Assembly: GCF_020283565.1 (NCBI RefSeq)
Contig: NC_060063.1
Span: 36,728,635 to 36,792,634 of the forward strand
Source of the DNA: Trifolium pratense
Taxonomy: Eukaryota > Streptophyta > Magnoliopsida > Fabales > Fabaceae
Reading direction: 5' to 3'
DNA length: 64,000 nt
Positions 11,994 to 24,100 of the stretch are shown here, one piece after another. Under the pieces are notes generated by a model, which saw only the letters and a list, made by a program, of their open reading frames with translations, did not search any database and was not told the DNA's origin. The stretch's first letter is position 1. Every line of letters begins with the position of its first letter. The position numbers and the translations under genes are program-made.

Positions 11994-14900
11994 CAAGAAA
12001 ATTGGTGAAATGGTGAATCTTAGAAGAGGGGATAGTGGTGAATGGTGTATTGGTGGTGATTTTAACGCTATTCTTCATTTATCCGAAAGAAAAGGAAGTA
12101 GTGTTGCTACAAGGAGGAGTGAGGTTAACTTTTTCAAAGAGTTTGTGGATGACATGGAGCTTATTGATATACCTGTGCTAGGGAAGAAATTTTCTTGGTT
12201 CAGCCCAGACGGTATAGCTATGAGCCGCTTAGACAGGTTCTTGTTATCAGAGGGCTTCTTGAAGAAGAATGGTGTTAAGGGGCAATGGATCGGAGACCGT
12301 GATATATCTGATCATTGTCCAGTTTGGCTCCTCAGCTCGTCGTGTAATTGGGGCCCTAAACCTTTTAGGGTGATAAACGGTTGGTTAGAACATCCAGAGT
12401 TTAATGGTTTTGTGGAATCAGCATGGAAAAGTTACGATATTAGGGGTAAAAAAGCTTTTGTCTTGAAAGAAAAACTAAAACTTCTTAGAGAGAGTCTAAA
12501 GAAGTGGAACAAGGAGGTGTTTAGTTATTTGGATCTAAACATAGAAAAGACAGTCTCCGATATTAATGAGTTTGAAGGCCTTCTTTCAAGTACTAATGGG
12601 GATGCTGATTACCTTATGTTAGAGGGCCTAAATAAGGAGTTTTGGAAGCAACTTCATTTTAAGGATAGCTTACTCAAACAGAAGTCCAGATCAAAGTGGG
12701 TTAAAGAAGGGGATTCTAATACCAAATTTTTTCATCAGACTTTAAAGGGTAGAAGGAGGAATAACCAACTAGTGGCATTGAGAGATGGTGACAAATGGGT
12801 TCAAGGGGTCGATGAGATCAAGTCTTTTGTAAAAAATTATTTTGCTAATAACTTCACCGAAGAATGGCATAACCGTCCTACTTTAGATGGGCTTTCGTTT
12901 AACTCCTTGACGGAAGTAGATAATTCTTCTTTATTATCTCCCTTTTCGGTTGAGGAAGTTAGAGAGGTTGTGTGGAATAGTGATGGCAATAAGTGTCCGG
13001 GTCCTGATGGATTTAACTTTAACTTCTTGAAGACTTGCTGGGACATCCTAAAAACAGATGTTATGGAGTTTTTGAACGAATTTCACAGTAGTGCTTTCCT
13101 TCCAAAGGCGATCACTGCATCTTTCTTGACACTAGTACCAAAAAAGGATCATCCTCAGGTATTATCAGATTATAGACCCATTTGCCTTGTTGGTTGTTTG
13201 TATAAAATCCTTTCAAAGGTGTTGGCGGCTCGTCTAAAAAAAGTTATTGGTAAATTGATCTCAGATTGTCAAACAGCCTTTGTTCCTAATCGTCAGATTC
13301 TGGATGGGGTTTTGGTAGTGAATGAACTGATTGATTTTGCCAAGAGAAGAAAAGACAAGTGTTTATTATTGAAGGTTGATTTTGAGAGGGCGTACGATAC
13401 GATAAATTGGAATTTTTTGGAGTATATGATGCGGAGAATGAGATTTGCGCAGAGGTGGCTGAAGTGGATGAGAGCCTGTATTTTTACTAGCTCAATGTCT
13501 GTGCTTGTAAATGGTAGTCCTACGGCGGATTTTGTTGTTGGTAAAGGGCTGAGACAAGGGGATCCGTTATCTCCCTTTCTTTTCTTGATAGTTGCGGAAG
13601 GTCTCACTCGCTTAATGCAGAAGGCTATTGACAATGGCAATTATCATGGTTTTAAAGTTCGTGATGACTTACAGTTTCACACTCTTCAATTTGCAGATGA
13701 TACCGTTCTAGTAGGTGAAGGGAAGTGGGAGAATTTGTGGTCGCTTAAAACTGTGTTGAGAAGTTTTGAATTAGTATCGGGACTGAAGGTTAATTTTTAC
13801 AAAAGAATTCCAGTTGGAGCTAATCCAAGGAGAAAGGTCACTTGGAATCCTATAGTGGAAGCTATGAAGAAACGACTTAATACTTGGAGTGGTCGAAATT
13901 TATCATTTGGCGGAAGAGTTACACTCATTAATTCGGTACTCTCTAGCCTCCCATTATATTTTTTCTCTTTTTTCAAGGTACCGGTGTGTGTTACAAGAAT
14001 TGATTAGTATCCAAAGGAGATTTCTTTGGGGAGGATGTTCTGATATTAAGAAGATTTGTTGGGTTAGTTGGGACACAATTTGCCTACCAAAAGATAAAGG
14101 TGGGTTGGGTATAAAGAATCTAAATTATTTCAACCAAGCTTTACTTTGTAAATGGAAGTGGAGAGGTTTGTGTGATCATAATACTTTATGGACCAAACTA
14201 TTAGAACATAGATATGGGAGTTTGGCTGATAATTTTTTGCACTCTAATCTTAGCAATGTCAAAGGTCAATCTTTGTGGTGGCGTGATATTATGAAGATTG
14301 GGGGTATTGAGAATGATGCGTGGTTCAGGACTAATGTGAGCAATGGCGCAGATAGCAGACGATGGAGGCTTACTCAATCAGGTATTTTTTCGGTGAATTC
14401 GACTTACGAGTTCCTTCACTCTCGCGAAGTTGTTGTGGCTATTGATGAAAATGTAGTGAAAGCTTTACAACAATTATGGTTAAATGATGTTCCATCCAAA
14501 GTAAGCATTTTTGGATGGAGGTTATTATTATCTAGACTTCCAACTCGAATGGCCTTGGCAAGAAAATCTATCCTTGTTAATCCGCATGAGCAATGTTGCA
14601 TTTTTTGTTTTGAAGAACAAGAGGAATTATCTCATGTGCTGTTTAATTGCTATTTTTCTCAAAAGTTGTGGAAGCGGATTTTTAAATGGATGAATGTGGA
14701 TTTCATCTCTTTTGATGACGGGTGGAAACATTTTTCCTCTTTTGGAGCTTTATTGAAAAATAAGAAATATGAAAAAGCTCGTCACGTTATTTGGTTGGCC
14801 ACCACTTGGTGTATATGGCGTGCGCGTAACAATGTGGTTTTTAGAGGAGAAACTATTAATTGGAAAGTCTTAGAAGACAAGATTATTTATATTTCATGGT

Positions 14901-15071
14901 TTTGGTTTATAGGTAAAATAGCTAGTAAGTCTTCTTGTGTATTTTCAGATTGGTGTAAGGATTCATTAAAATGCATTATTAGCATGTAATGGTTGCTATA
15001 AGAATTGTAAGGGTTGAGTACCCCATTGTACTCCTTATAATTCAATTTTTGCTTATCAAAAAAAAAAAAAA
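11994..15071 (+). mobile_element. LINE-1 type retrotransposon, 5'-truncated, with target duplication
   Basis: A perfect 18 bp direct repeat, AGAAATTATATAATAAAC, flanks it at 11976-11993 and 15072-15089. The 3' end is TTGCTTATC followed by a poly(A) tail to 15071. ORF1 and the start of the endonuclease are missing, which is ordinary LINE 5' truncation. It sits inside the hAT-like element, so it inserted later. Confidence 0.9.
12010..14989 (+). pseudogene. LINE ORF2: endonuclease C-terminus, reverse transcriptase, zf-RVT
   Basis: The first 120 codons hold the end of an APE-type endonuclease: GGDFNAIL, SRLDRFL and SDHCPVW. Reverse transcriptase follows with KCPGPDGFNFNF, DYRPICLVGCLYKILSKVLA, QTAFVPNRQILDGV, KVDFERAYDTINW, GLRQGDPLSPFLF and FADDTVLVGEG. 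Just after the FADD block, VNFYK joins IPVGANPRR directly, so the 30-40 residues usually between them, including most of the PFxYLGLP segment, are deleted in frame. A frameshift at about 13990 then moves the C-terminus (RRFLWGG, then a zf-RVT domain with CCIFC and LSHVLFNC) into a second frame ending at 14989. No RNase H domain follows. Confidence 0.9.
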
Positions 15072-15447
15072 AGAAATTATATAATAAACTAAATTCAATA
15101 ACACAAAATAGCACCATAACATCAATTGACAACATACTGCCTTCAAAAAAATCAATTCCTACGATGAAAAACAAATATTTCCTATTCCTACGACGTGTTG
15201 TTTTGTTTCAGATTTTTTATTTTATTTTTAAAAAAAAGTTAAAACGACATCGTTTTGCCCTGTTCTTAAAAAAAATCTGCAAAACCGCTTGGACCGTGCC
15301 GACCGGTTCCCCGGTTCGAAACCGGTTCACGCGTTTTTTTGCCGGTTGGTTTCCTATCCGGTTTTTTCTCATAACCGTACCGTTTTCATGACCGGTTCAC
15401 GGTCCGACCGGCCGGTCCGGTCCGATTTTGATAACCTTGATGTACGG

Positions 15448-16209
15448 TACCAGGAAGTGTAGATCTGAACAGCTGCGACCCAAATAGATCGTTGGTGTGT
15501 GTTGCCTATGGCAAGAACGGCGATCTTACCGGAAATGGCACTGGAAACACATAATCGCGCCCCGTACAGGACATGGAAGGAAAACCTGGACTTTCTGGCG
15601 GTTATGCGCTTTCTTGGCAGTTGATGCGGCAGCGACAATTTATTTGGCTTTGGAAGCAGGTGAGTTTTGTCGTATTATCCTCTTTATGGTTTCAACTTTT
15701 TGTTGCTGAAACTTAAAATGGATGTTTGTTTATTTTTGGCAAAGGAGAAGGGTTTGACCTCAATTTAAAAGAAAATGAATTGGGCTTAGACTAAAATTCC
15801 AATTTATTTGTTTTTTTTTCTTTTCAAAATTACATCGTCTTTTATCTTATTTATTTGTAACACTTTGATCATTTATTTCAAACAGATACATTATTTCAAA
15901 CAAATACATGTAAAAATAATGTAATCGGTGTATTAAAATCAGCTTAACAAATACACTTAAATATATTTTTGTCGTTCATCTATGATCACTGGTTTATACA
16001 TTTTGCATTCCTAATAAACATGTCATACATACTATAGTTCTTATCTATTTATTTTTATTCATTGGTAACCGTTATTACATCAGAATATCTTTATCACCTT
16101 TCAATACCAACAACTGAACAAGGCACAAATATTGGCAACACATTTGTTTAGTTTTCTCCCATTAACTTACAATATTTCATTCTAATATTTTTTATTTAAA
16201 AGTTCTTCA
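15448..16209. other. Unclassified sequence between hAT element and Helitron fossil
   Basis: The first about 220 bp (15448-15665) have higher GC and short open frames, possibly an old captured exon, but I recognise no domain. The rest is AT-rich with no feature. Confidence 0.4.
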
Positions 16210-16485
16210 ATTTTCCCCAAACATAGAAGTGGGAGATCAACATGGACAATGAATTGTTGGATTTCGGCAAGCCAGGTTAAAAAAGAAAGCAGGTGCTTTG
16301 TTCAGGAAGGAATACTGGCAAACCAAGTGAAGCTGGCACATCAAGAACGCAAAACACAGGAAACAGTTCCAACAATATTTACAACACACATGAAAGGCGG
16401 CACACGTATGGTTAGTGTTGTCTGTTTGGTTGAAGAATTTAACATTGGAACATCTAATGATACTTCATTATAAAACGTCAAATTT

Positions 16486-17271
16486 ACAGATTTTGGACAA
16501 GCATATATGGATCTTGGCCTTCCAGATTTTCTATGTCAAAAATGTGGAAGTACAATATGGTATGAAGAAAGGGCAAATAAACCAAATCGACCAAATCGAC
16601 CCCGGAATTCTCTATTTGCTGCCTACAAGGGACAGTTGTCCTGGACTTTCTAAAACAGCCGCCAGAATATTTGAAAGAACTCTTAGATTACAGAGGTGGT
16701 ATGCGCTCGATAAAGTTTAGAGAAAAATCAGGGCATACAATTCTATTTTTGCGTTCACATCCATGGGCGCTAAAATAGATACAAAGGTGAACTCAACTCC
16801 AGACCCATATGTCTACAAAATTAGTGGTCATAATTATCATAGAATTGGAGGACTCATACCTTTCCATGGACATCCGCCTAAATTCGCTCAGCTTTATGTT
16901 CATGATACAGAAAATGAGATCCACAATTGATTGTCTTCTTTGAAGACTTCTTTGAAGAGTGGGGATAGTGCAAAAGATCTTGATGCCACCATTGTCCAAG
17001 GCATAAAGGACATGCTCGACATGTATAACCGGATTGCTAGAATATTTAGAATGGCAAGAGATAGATTATCTGCACCAAACAACAAAGAAGTTCACGTACA
17101 TAAAGTTAATTGGTACAAGATCGGACAGTTCACGACAATATACAATGCCCACCACGTCAGAAATTGCTGATCTCATTGTTGGAGATTTTGGCCAATCCAA
17201 TGGACGGAGAGATATAGTTTTAGAGCATAAGAGAAAAGGTCTGCAAAGGATAAGAGAAAAAATTTCTCCCA
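16486..17271 (+). pseudogene. Helitron Rep/helicase N-terminal fossil (Helitron_like_N region)
   Basis: Pieces of the plant Helitron helicase appear in order across three frames. They are DFGQAYMDLGLPDFLCQKCG with WYEERANK, then FLKQPPEYLKELLDYRGG with MRSIKFREK, then PYVYKISGHNYHRIGGLIPF with KFAQLYVHDTENEI and SLKTSLKSGDSAKDLDATIV. The last pieces are YNRIARIFRMARDRLSAPNN, TRSDSSRQYTMPTTSEIADL and GRRDIVLEHKRKGLQRI. The order and spacing match the region N-terminal to the Rep catalytic motifs. No Rep His-hydrophobic-His or PIF1 helicase motif remains. The broader sequence from about 16210 may belong to the same element. Confidence 0.7.
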
Positions 17272-17995
17272 CTACTATTGGTATATGTTTATGTGGTAGT
17301 TCAGGTTCTCTTGTACAAGCATACTATGACTAAAATACGCCTTAACTATTGCTATGACTAATGACTTTGAGAGAGTAATATTTAAAAGCAATCGTCAACA
17401 TGTGAATGTTTTGCTTAATGATTACATGTATGAGAATGAGTTAGGCAAGGTACTATATTATCCACATGTAGATCTCTTCTTTCTTCAAATGTTAATTACA
17501 ACATAAATTTTATTACGAGCCAAACCAATTAATAGAGTCACTCAGAACCTTAATACTCTTTATTATTATCCTCCTAATATTATCTTTTTATTATTATCGA
17601 ATGCAATGAGTTATCACTGATTCAAATAAAAATATACAATCAGGTGTAACAAAATCAAAACGTCGAGGACTATGACATATATCCATCTTAGCTAGCATGT
17701 AACATTATTATCAATTGGGCATATATGGTTCATTTTGAGGCTGCAATGTTGATTATTTTTAAAATGTGGTATTTACTTTTCTACCAACATTAAAGATAAT
17801 ATGATGGTATGTATTGAATCCAGGTTCGAGCCCTACTAGTGCTTTTGAGGGAGGTAAATATAATTATCTTTGTAAGTATTTTAAAAGTTATAAGGTTTTT
17901 TCCTGCCTTGGACTAAGGCATCATCCCCTCACCCTAAATGATTCTTATATATATATATATATATATATAAAAGAAACAATGATAGTTCTAGTGAG
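17272..17995. other. AT-rich spacer with SINE-like B box and (TA)n
   Basis: No coding frame is supported. GGTTCGAGCCC at about 17822-17832 matches a Pol III B box and suggests a decayed tRNA-derived SINE. A (TA)n tract runs from about 17947 to 17970. Confidence 0.4.
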
Positions 17996-18215
17996 CTTAA
18001 TTTCAGGGCCGGCCCAAGAGTAAAGCGGCCCAAGCTAGGGCTTTAGGCCCCCAACAAATTAATTTTTTTTGTAGAGAGTTTAGGCTGCAAAAATATATTA
18101 TCTTTATAAATTATATAAATATCGAGGCCTCTGATTCAAACACAGTAGGCCCTCTAGTCCCGTTCAACTCCTACCAATGCTTGGTGTTGTTTTTCAAAAA
18201 TCTTTTCTTTTCACC

Positions 18216-18440
18216 GTTTTTTATAATGTTCTATAGAAAAATCCTCTTAAGTTTTAACTCATGTAACCAATACATTTTAAAATAATATAAAAAATATGAG
18301 TTACAACTTAAGAGGATTTCTCTATAGAACATTATAAAACGTCGATCATCATTCACGCTGCGATCTATATAAAATGTATTGGTTATATAAAATGTAACCA
18401 ATACATTAGTTAAAACTTAAGAGGATTTTTCCATAAAGCG
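18216..18440. repeat. Fold-back repeat around an AACTTAAGAGGATT core
   Basis: The segment TTATAATGTTCTATAGAAAAATCCTCTTAAG recurs inverted about 60 bp later (CTTAAGAGGATTTCTCTATAGAACATTATAA). A third partial copy (AACTTAAGAGGATTTTTCC) occurs at about 18413-18431. This could be a small MITE nested in the hAT element or a subterminal structure of it. Confidence 0.6.
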
Positions 18441-18544
18441 TCGTCCCTAGGGCTCATCTAGGGCGACCGTTTCGGTCACCGCCTTCACCGGAAGCGAGGC
18501 ACAAACGGGGGGGAGAGTTAACAGATGGAGGGGATTGGATTGAG

Positions 18545-21112
18545 GTGAGCCATCGAAGGAAGAAAGAGCTACAACAGGCATCAAGAAGGAATTGCAGGAT
18601 TGGCCAATGTAAACGATACCAGAGAAATTCTATCTCTGCAACTAGGTACGATTCTTTAAATGATGATCGATCTAGTTTCCTTGATCATTCACGCTGCGAT
18701 CATCATCACTACAGGTCGGCTCGCTATAGACACAGCCGCACACGTCACCGCTCTTGCCGGGAATCAAGGGTGCACTGCAGACGGCGATCGCTTTCGTTAA
18801 ACTCATACAAGACGGTGGACACGGAATCAGGACGGCGGCAAATCATGGAGGATCGTTGCCAGCAGGAGGATGTTGTCGATCGGCAAAAGCATGTGAACCG
18901 CTATAGGGGTGCAGCTGTTTTCGATAGGAATGGTGGAAGGGAGGCTGAGCTTGCACGCAGGTGTGACGGTGCGAAGGAGAAAGATGAACAGTGCGATGAA
19001 AAGCTTTTACGTAACAGTGGGTTAGAGAATCTTAGGAGAAGAGAATTTGATAATTTGGGAACGGAGCTCAAACGGTACGTTTCGTTTTATTTTACTAATT
19101 TTCCATACCAATTATCAAACTTCTATCTTAGAAAAGGCTTTGAAGTTTGTGGCATGTTGGAAGATGTTTTCGTCCCTAAAAAGAGAAATAGACGAGGACA
19201 ACCTTTCGGTTTTGTCAAATTCTCCAACGTGAGGGACGTTAATAAACTGTTACGTGCTTTGAATAAAGTTCATTTTGGTCAATTTTGTGTCCGTGCTAGA
19301 GTAGCCAGTTTTGACCGCCGCAATCCAGCGACAGAGCAAAAAATGGAATCAGAGTGGCCTTGCTTGACGAAGGGCAATCATAGGTCGGCTTCGCGAGAGG
19401 GTAGAATTGGTGAAACACGAACACAAAACTTAAGAGGCAATGATGGAGGAAGTGCTTTTTTGAGACCGCCGGGCCAGAATAGAGATGTTAAGGATGTTGA
19501 CCCCGGTAGAGGAGGTTCTGGAGACTCTGAGGTTGTTCGGGTGGGAGAAGTTGAGGTTCCGTTAGCTGCACGTAATGAAAAAGTCGTTTTGAAGAAGCTT
19601 ATGCGTAGCTATAGGACGAAGCCCGACGATGTGGCCTGGGCACAAAATGGTCTCGTGGCGACTATTATTAATGGTGAAGCGGTTCCAGTTGCGCAGCGTA
19701 GAATAATGGACGCAGGTTTCACTGATGTCATCCTCATCCCGATGGGGGCTGATAAGGTTTTTGTCTGGAGTTCGTCAGGAAATGATGTGAAGACCATTAT
19801 CAATTCGGCTAAAGAGTTTTTTCAACTCATTTTCTCGAGCTGGAAGTGTTGGGATAACCATGAACAGGATTATAGAAGAGGTGCCTGGGTGCGTTTGTAT
19901 GGTATCCCGCTGCAAGCCTGGAACGAGGATTTTTTCAAGTTATGCGTCTTTGATTGCGGCAGGCTATTACGAGTGGACAATAGTTCGATGGAAAAGGAAC
20001 GTATAGATTTTGCCCGTGTTATGATAGCTACACATAACCTGGAAATTATCAACACAGTCGTGCATGTATTGGTGGACGGTATCCAAGTTGAGGTTAAAAT
20101 AATGGAGGAATGGGGTTATTCCCTCGGGGAGGATAATTGTCTATTTGGGGACGACGACGACTCAGTGACGTCTCACCCCAATCATGAAGAGGGGCAGTGT
20201 GATCCGGAAGACAGCCGTCATCTTGACAATATGGTTGAGAATTTTGTAAAAGGGTTGAACGTAGAAGATGAAATAGGATCACAGGAGGATTTTGAATGCT
20301 CTAATTTAGGGGGAGGAGTGGAGGGCGGGTGTAAGAATGTTGGAGAGGTAGGTGTGTATTCTTCAACTAGGGGTAAAGAGAACGTAGATCGAAGTAAAGG
20401 ATGCGCCCCTATAATTGGAGATTCTCCTACTTCGAGAGGAAGCCAGGGCAGTATTTCGATTTGCTCGCCAGCTAATGGAAGTGGGTGCTATACCGGTATC
20501 AAAGGGAGTGATGGGTCATTATCTTTTTCGTCTAATGGTAACCGTGCATTATCTTGTCCATCAGGAGCGACACGTCCTATGTTATCGGGGCCATGGAGTT
20601 GGGAGTGTTTGAATGACCTAAACCAAAGGGATGCTGGAGTAATATTCTCTGCTAGTAAAGGCCCTCGTAAAGAAGATCGCCTTGGTGAAGGCTTAAAGAA
20701 GAATGGTCAGGAGGACCCTAAGCGGAGAAAAGGAGGGGGAATTTTTCGGCATACGGTTTCTAGTCTTAAGAAAGTAGCCAGAATGCCTAGCAAGGAACGT
20801 GCTGAGGTTTTAAGAGCGGTAAAAAAGATTGAGCATCGTAGTAGAGACGGTGTAGGGGTTGTTAAGGATGGTGGAGAGCGTCATCCAGTTTCTTCCACCG
20901 TGTCGCCTTCGACGACTTCTAATGATTGGAAGCACTGGGTAGTTATGCAGGGTAATGATAAGGTGGCTGCAGACGATGTAAGAACGGTAGGGGAAGCTAT
21001 AGGAGTTCAGATCACAGGTGATTCTAAGAATATGTTTAGCGTGCTCGCTCGGAAGGGTAATCAAAAGCAGGTGTCGTCGGGACAGACGCAGGGAGTAGGG
21101 TGTGTTCGATGA
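18545..21112 (+). CDS. LINE ORF1 protein (RRM domain, gag-like)
   Basis: An 855-codon frame. Residues about 30-150 are Arg/Ser-rich. Residues about 176-256 form an RNA-recognition motif with VSFYFTNFP (RNP2-like) and GQPFGFVKFSNV (RNP1-like). A DUF4283-like region follows around residues 350-490 (RIMDAGFTDVILIPMG, WDNHEQDYRRGAWVRLYGIP, LQAWNEDFF), then a low-complexity acidic and Ser/Gly-rich tail. The protein would bind LINE RNA. The frame opens at a GTG. The ATG at 18525 is one frame away and meets TGA at 18546, so a single-base indel near 18545 may have broken the authentic start. Its stop codon overlaps the ORF2 start. Confidence 0.8.
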   Translation: MSHRRKKELQQASRRNCRIGQCKRYQRNSISATRYDSLNDDRSSFLDHSRCDHHHYRSARYRHSRTRHRSCRESRVHCRRRSLSLNSYKTVDTESGRRQIMEDRCQQEDVVDRQKHVNRYRGAAVFDRNGGREAELARRCDGAKEKDEQCDEKLLRNSGLENLRRREFDNLGTELKRYVSFYFTNFPYQLSNFYLRKGFEVCGMLEDVFVPKKRNRRGQPFGFVKFSNVRDVNKLLRALNKVHFGQFCVRARVASFDRRNPATEQKMESEWPCLTKGNHRSASREGRIGETRTQNLRGNDGGSAFLRPPGQNRDVKDVDPGRGGSGDSEVVRVGEVEVPLAARNEKVVLKKLMRSYRTKPDDVAWAQNGLVATIINGEAVPVAQRRIMDAGFTDVILIPMGADKVFVWSSSGNDVKTIINSAKEFFQLIFSSWKCWDNHEQDYRRGAWVRLYGIPLQAWNEDFFKLCVFDCGRLLRVDNSSMEKERIDFARVMIATHNLEIINTVVHVLVDGIQVEVKIMEEWGYSLGEDNCLFGDDDDSVTSHPNHEEGQCDPEDSRHLDNMVENFVKGLNVEDEIGSQEDFECSNLGGGVEGGCKNVGEVGVYSSTRGKENVDRSKGCAPIIGDSPTSRGSQGSISICSPANGSGCYTGIKGSDGSLSFSSNGNRALSCPSGATRPMLSGPWSWECLNDLNQRDAGVIFSASKGPRKEDRLGEGLKKNGQEDPKRRKGGGIFRHTVSSLKKVARMPSKERAEVLRAVKKIEHRSRDGVGVVKDGGERHPVSSTVSPSTTSNDWKHWVVMQGNDKVAADDVRTVGEAIGVQITGDSKNMFSVLARKGNQKQVSSGQTQGVGCVR

Positions 21113-24100
21113 AGATTGTCTCTTGGAATGTTAGGGGTCTCGGGGGGTTAGCGAAGAGGCAGGAGGTCCGTAAGTTGGTGGGGCATCAGCAACCTTTTTT
21201 GTTATGTATCCAGGAAACTAAGTTGCAATCTTGCGTTGATGCTATGTGTTCGACTTTATGGGGTAACTCTCCTCATGGGTTCTCCTATCGTCCTTCGGTG
21301 GGTGCTTCAGGAGGGCTCTTAACTTTATGGGACACAGCTGAAGTAGAGGTGTGGTCGTCTGAGAGTTTCAAGAACGTTTTGTGGTGCCATGGTATTTTTG
21401 TTAGGTCTGGTGAGGAGTTTTATATAGCCAATGTTTATGCGCCTTGCGATTCAAGGGCTAAACAGGTTTTGTGGGACTCGTTGTCTGTAAAAATTCAGGC
21501 GTTAGGGAGTGTTAGGGTGTGTATCTGTGGGGATTTTAATGCTGTCAGATGTGTGGACGAACGTCGTTCAGCCAATGATGGGTATCGATACTCAAACCAT
21601 ATCCCTTTTAACCATTTTATTGATGACAATTTCTTGATTGATCTACCGTTGTGTGGCCGAAAGTACACCTGGTTTAAAGGAGACGGGCGTTCCATGAGCC
21701 GTTTGGACAGATTTCTGCTGACTGGGGAGTGGTGTTTGACTTGGCCTAATTGTACGCAGGTAGCCAGGATGAGAGGACTCTCTGATCATTGTCCCTTGGT
21801 TCTGGCAGCAGATGAGGAGGATTGGGGACCCTGGCCATTGAGGATGTTGAAATGTTGGAAAGATGTCCCTGGATACCATCTTTTTGTGCGTGAAAAGTGG
21901 AATTCCTTTCAGATTGATGGTTGGGGAGGTTTTGTGCTTAAAGAGAAGTTTAGAAGGATTAAGACGGCCTTGAAAGATTGGCATTCATCTCACACTCAGA
22001 ATCTGCCAAGCCGGATCGAGTCTCTTAAGGACCGGTTGGCAGTGTTTGATGAGAAGGGGGGCGAGGAGGCTCTATCTGAGTCTGAGTTAGCGGAGTTTTG
22101 TGGGGTCTCGTTGGATATTCATTCTCTTTCTCGGTTGAATGCTAGTATTTGTTGGCAACAGTCTCGGTCGCGGTGGCTCAAAGAAGGGGATGCGAATACT
22201 AAGTATTTTCATTCAGTTCTTGCGAGCAGGCGGAGGGGTAATGCTATATCGTCGTTGCAGGTGGACGGTACTATGGTGGAGGGGGTGTCACCCATTAGGC
22301 ATGCGGTTTTTTCTCACTTTGCGTCTCACTTCAAGGCCATTAATGTGTAAAGGCCTCGGGTAGATAATCTTATTTTTAAACGGTTGCATGCGTCGGAGGT
22401 GAGTGGGCTAATCAAGCCTTTTTCTGTGGACGAGGTAAAGGCAGTTGTTTGGGACTGTGACAGTTACAAAAGCCCGGGCCCCGACGGGATTAATTTTGGT
22501 TTTATTAAGGATTTTTGGGCTGAGATGCAAGGTGATATTGTGCGTTTTATTTTGGAGTTTCATCGGAATGGCAGATTGACTAAGGGTTTAAATGCCACTT
22601 TCATAGCTTTAATACCCAAAGTTGACAGTCCCCAAAGGTTGAATGACTTCCGGCCTATTTCACTTATGGGTAGCCTTTATAAGATTTTGGCTAAGGTGTT
22701 AGCGAATCGTCTGCGTGTGGTGATGGGTAGTGTGATATCTGAATCTCAGACGGCGTTCGTTAAGGGCCGACAGATTCTCGATGGCATCCTTGTCGCAAAT
22801 GAGGTAGTGGACGAGGCCCGTAAGTCTAAGAAGGAGTTGCTTCTTTTTAAAGTTGATTTTGAGAAGGCTTATGACTCGGTTGATTGGGGTTATTTGGAGG
22901 ATGTTATGGGGAGAATGAGTTTTCCAACCCTGTGGAGGAAGTGGATTAAAGAATGTGTGTGTACGGCATCTGCTTCGATTTTGGTTAATGGCAGTCCGAC
23001 TGATGAGTTTCCTCTTGAGAGAGGTTTAAGGCAGGGGGATCCGTTATCTCCTTTCCTTTTTCTATTGGCTGCTGAGGGCTTACATGTGTTGATGGAAGCC
23101 ATGGTGGAGCGCAATATGTTTACGGGGTATAGCGTGGGCGAGCTTGCACCAGTGTTGGTGTCGCACCTTCAGTTTGCTGATGATACGCTGTTGATGGGGA
23201 CTAAGAGTTGGGCGAACGTCCGGGCTTTGCGGGCAGTCCTTGTGTTGTTCGAGTCTATGTCTGGTTTACGAGTGAATTTTCACAAAAGCATGCTGGTTGG
23301 GGTTAACATCCCTGAGTCTTGGTTAGTTGAGGCGGCGTCTGCTCTGTGCTGTAAAGTAGGGAAGATCCCTTTCCTTTACTTGGGTCTGCCTATTGGGGGT
23401 GATCCGAGGCGCTTATGTTTTTGGGAACCGGTTTTGGATCGTATAAAGAATCGCTTATCGGGTTGGAGTAGTCGTTTCCTCTCTATTGGTGGTCGTTTAG
23501 TTTTGATTAAATCCGTGCTGACATCTTTGCCTGTTTATGCTCTTTCTTTCTTTAAAGCTCCTTCAGGTACTATCTCTTCTATTGAATCTATTTTGATTAA
23601 ATTTTTTTGGGGGGGAAGTGAGAATCTTAGGAAAGTGTCTTGGATTAATTGGAATACTATCTGTTTGTGTAAGGAGTATGGGGGTTTGGGGGTTAGGCAG
23701 TTGAGGGAGTTCAACTTGGCCCTGTTGGGCAAATGGTGTTGGAGGATGCTAGTGGATAGAGAGGGTTTGTGGTTCCGAGTGTTGGCTGGACGGTATGGGG
23801 TTGTGCGAGGTAGGTTGTGTGAGGGTGGAGCGCGTGGGTCGACATGGTGGAGGGAGTTGGCGCACATTCGGGATGGTGGAGGGGAGGCAGAGAGAGGGTG
23901 GTTTAGGGAGTGTGTTGTGAGGCAGGTGGGGGATGGGTCAGATACTTTTTTCTGGACCGATCCCTGGGTGGATGGTATCTCGTTACGGGAGCGGTTCGGG
24001 AGGCTGTTTGATCTGGCAGAAAACAAATCGGCTTCAGTGGCTGAGATGTTTTCGCGTGGGTGGGAGGTTGGAGGGGAGGCGTGGGAGTGGCGACGTCAGC

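Larger units (their letters stand above)
11784..15439. mobile_element. hAT-like non-autonomous element, split by a LINE
   Basis: The terminal inverted repeats are CAAGGTTGTCAGAACCGG on the left and, as reverse complement of the right end, CAAGGTTATCAAAATCGG. Both continue into GC-rich subterminal CCGGTTC arrays. The element is flanked by ATGTACGA (11776-11783) and ATGTACGG (15440-15447), an 8 bp hAT-type target duplication with one mismatch. Removing the LINE leaves about 560 bp with no transposase. The subterminal GC stands out against very AT-rich DNA. Confidence 0.75.

Noticed and set aside
13293..13640. 115-codon minus-strand ORF
   Set aside because: Antisense shadow of the LINE reverse transcriptase.
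11784..15439. CCGGTTC-rich arrays as a CpG island promoter
   Set aside because: They are the symmetrical subterminal repeats of a hAT-like element with matching inverted ends.
23535..24026. 163-codon minus-strand ORF
   Set aside because: Antisense shadow of the LINE ORF2; composition follows the sense strand and no domain is visible.
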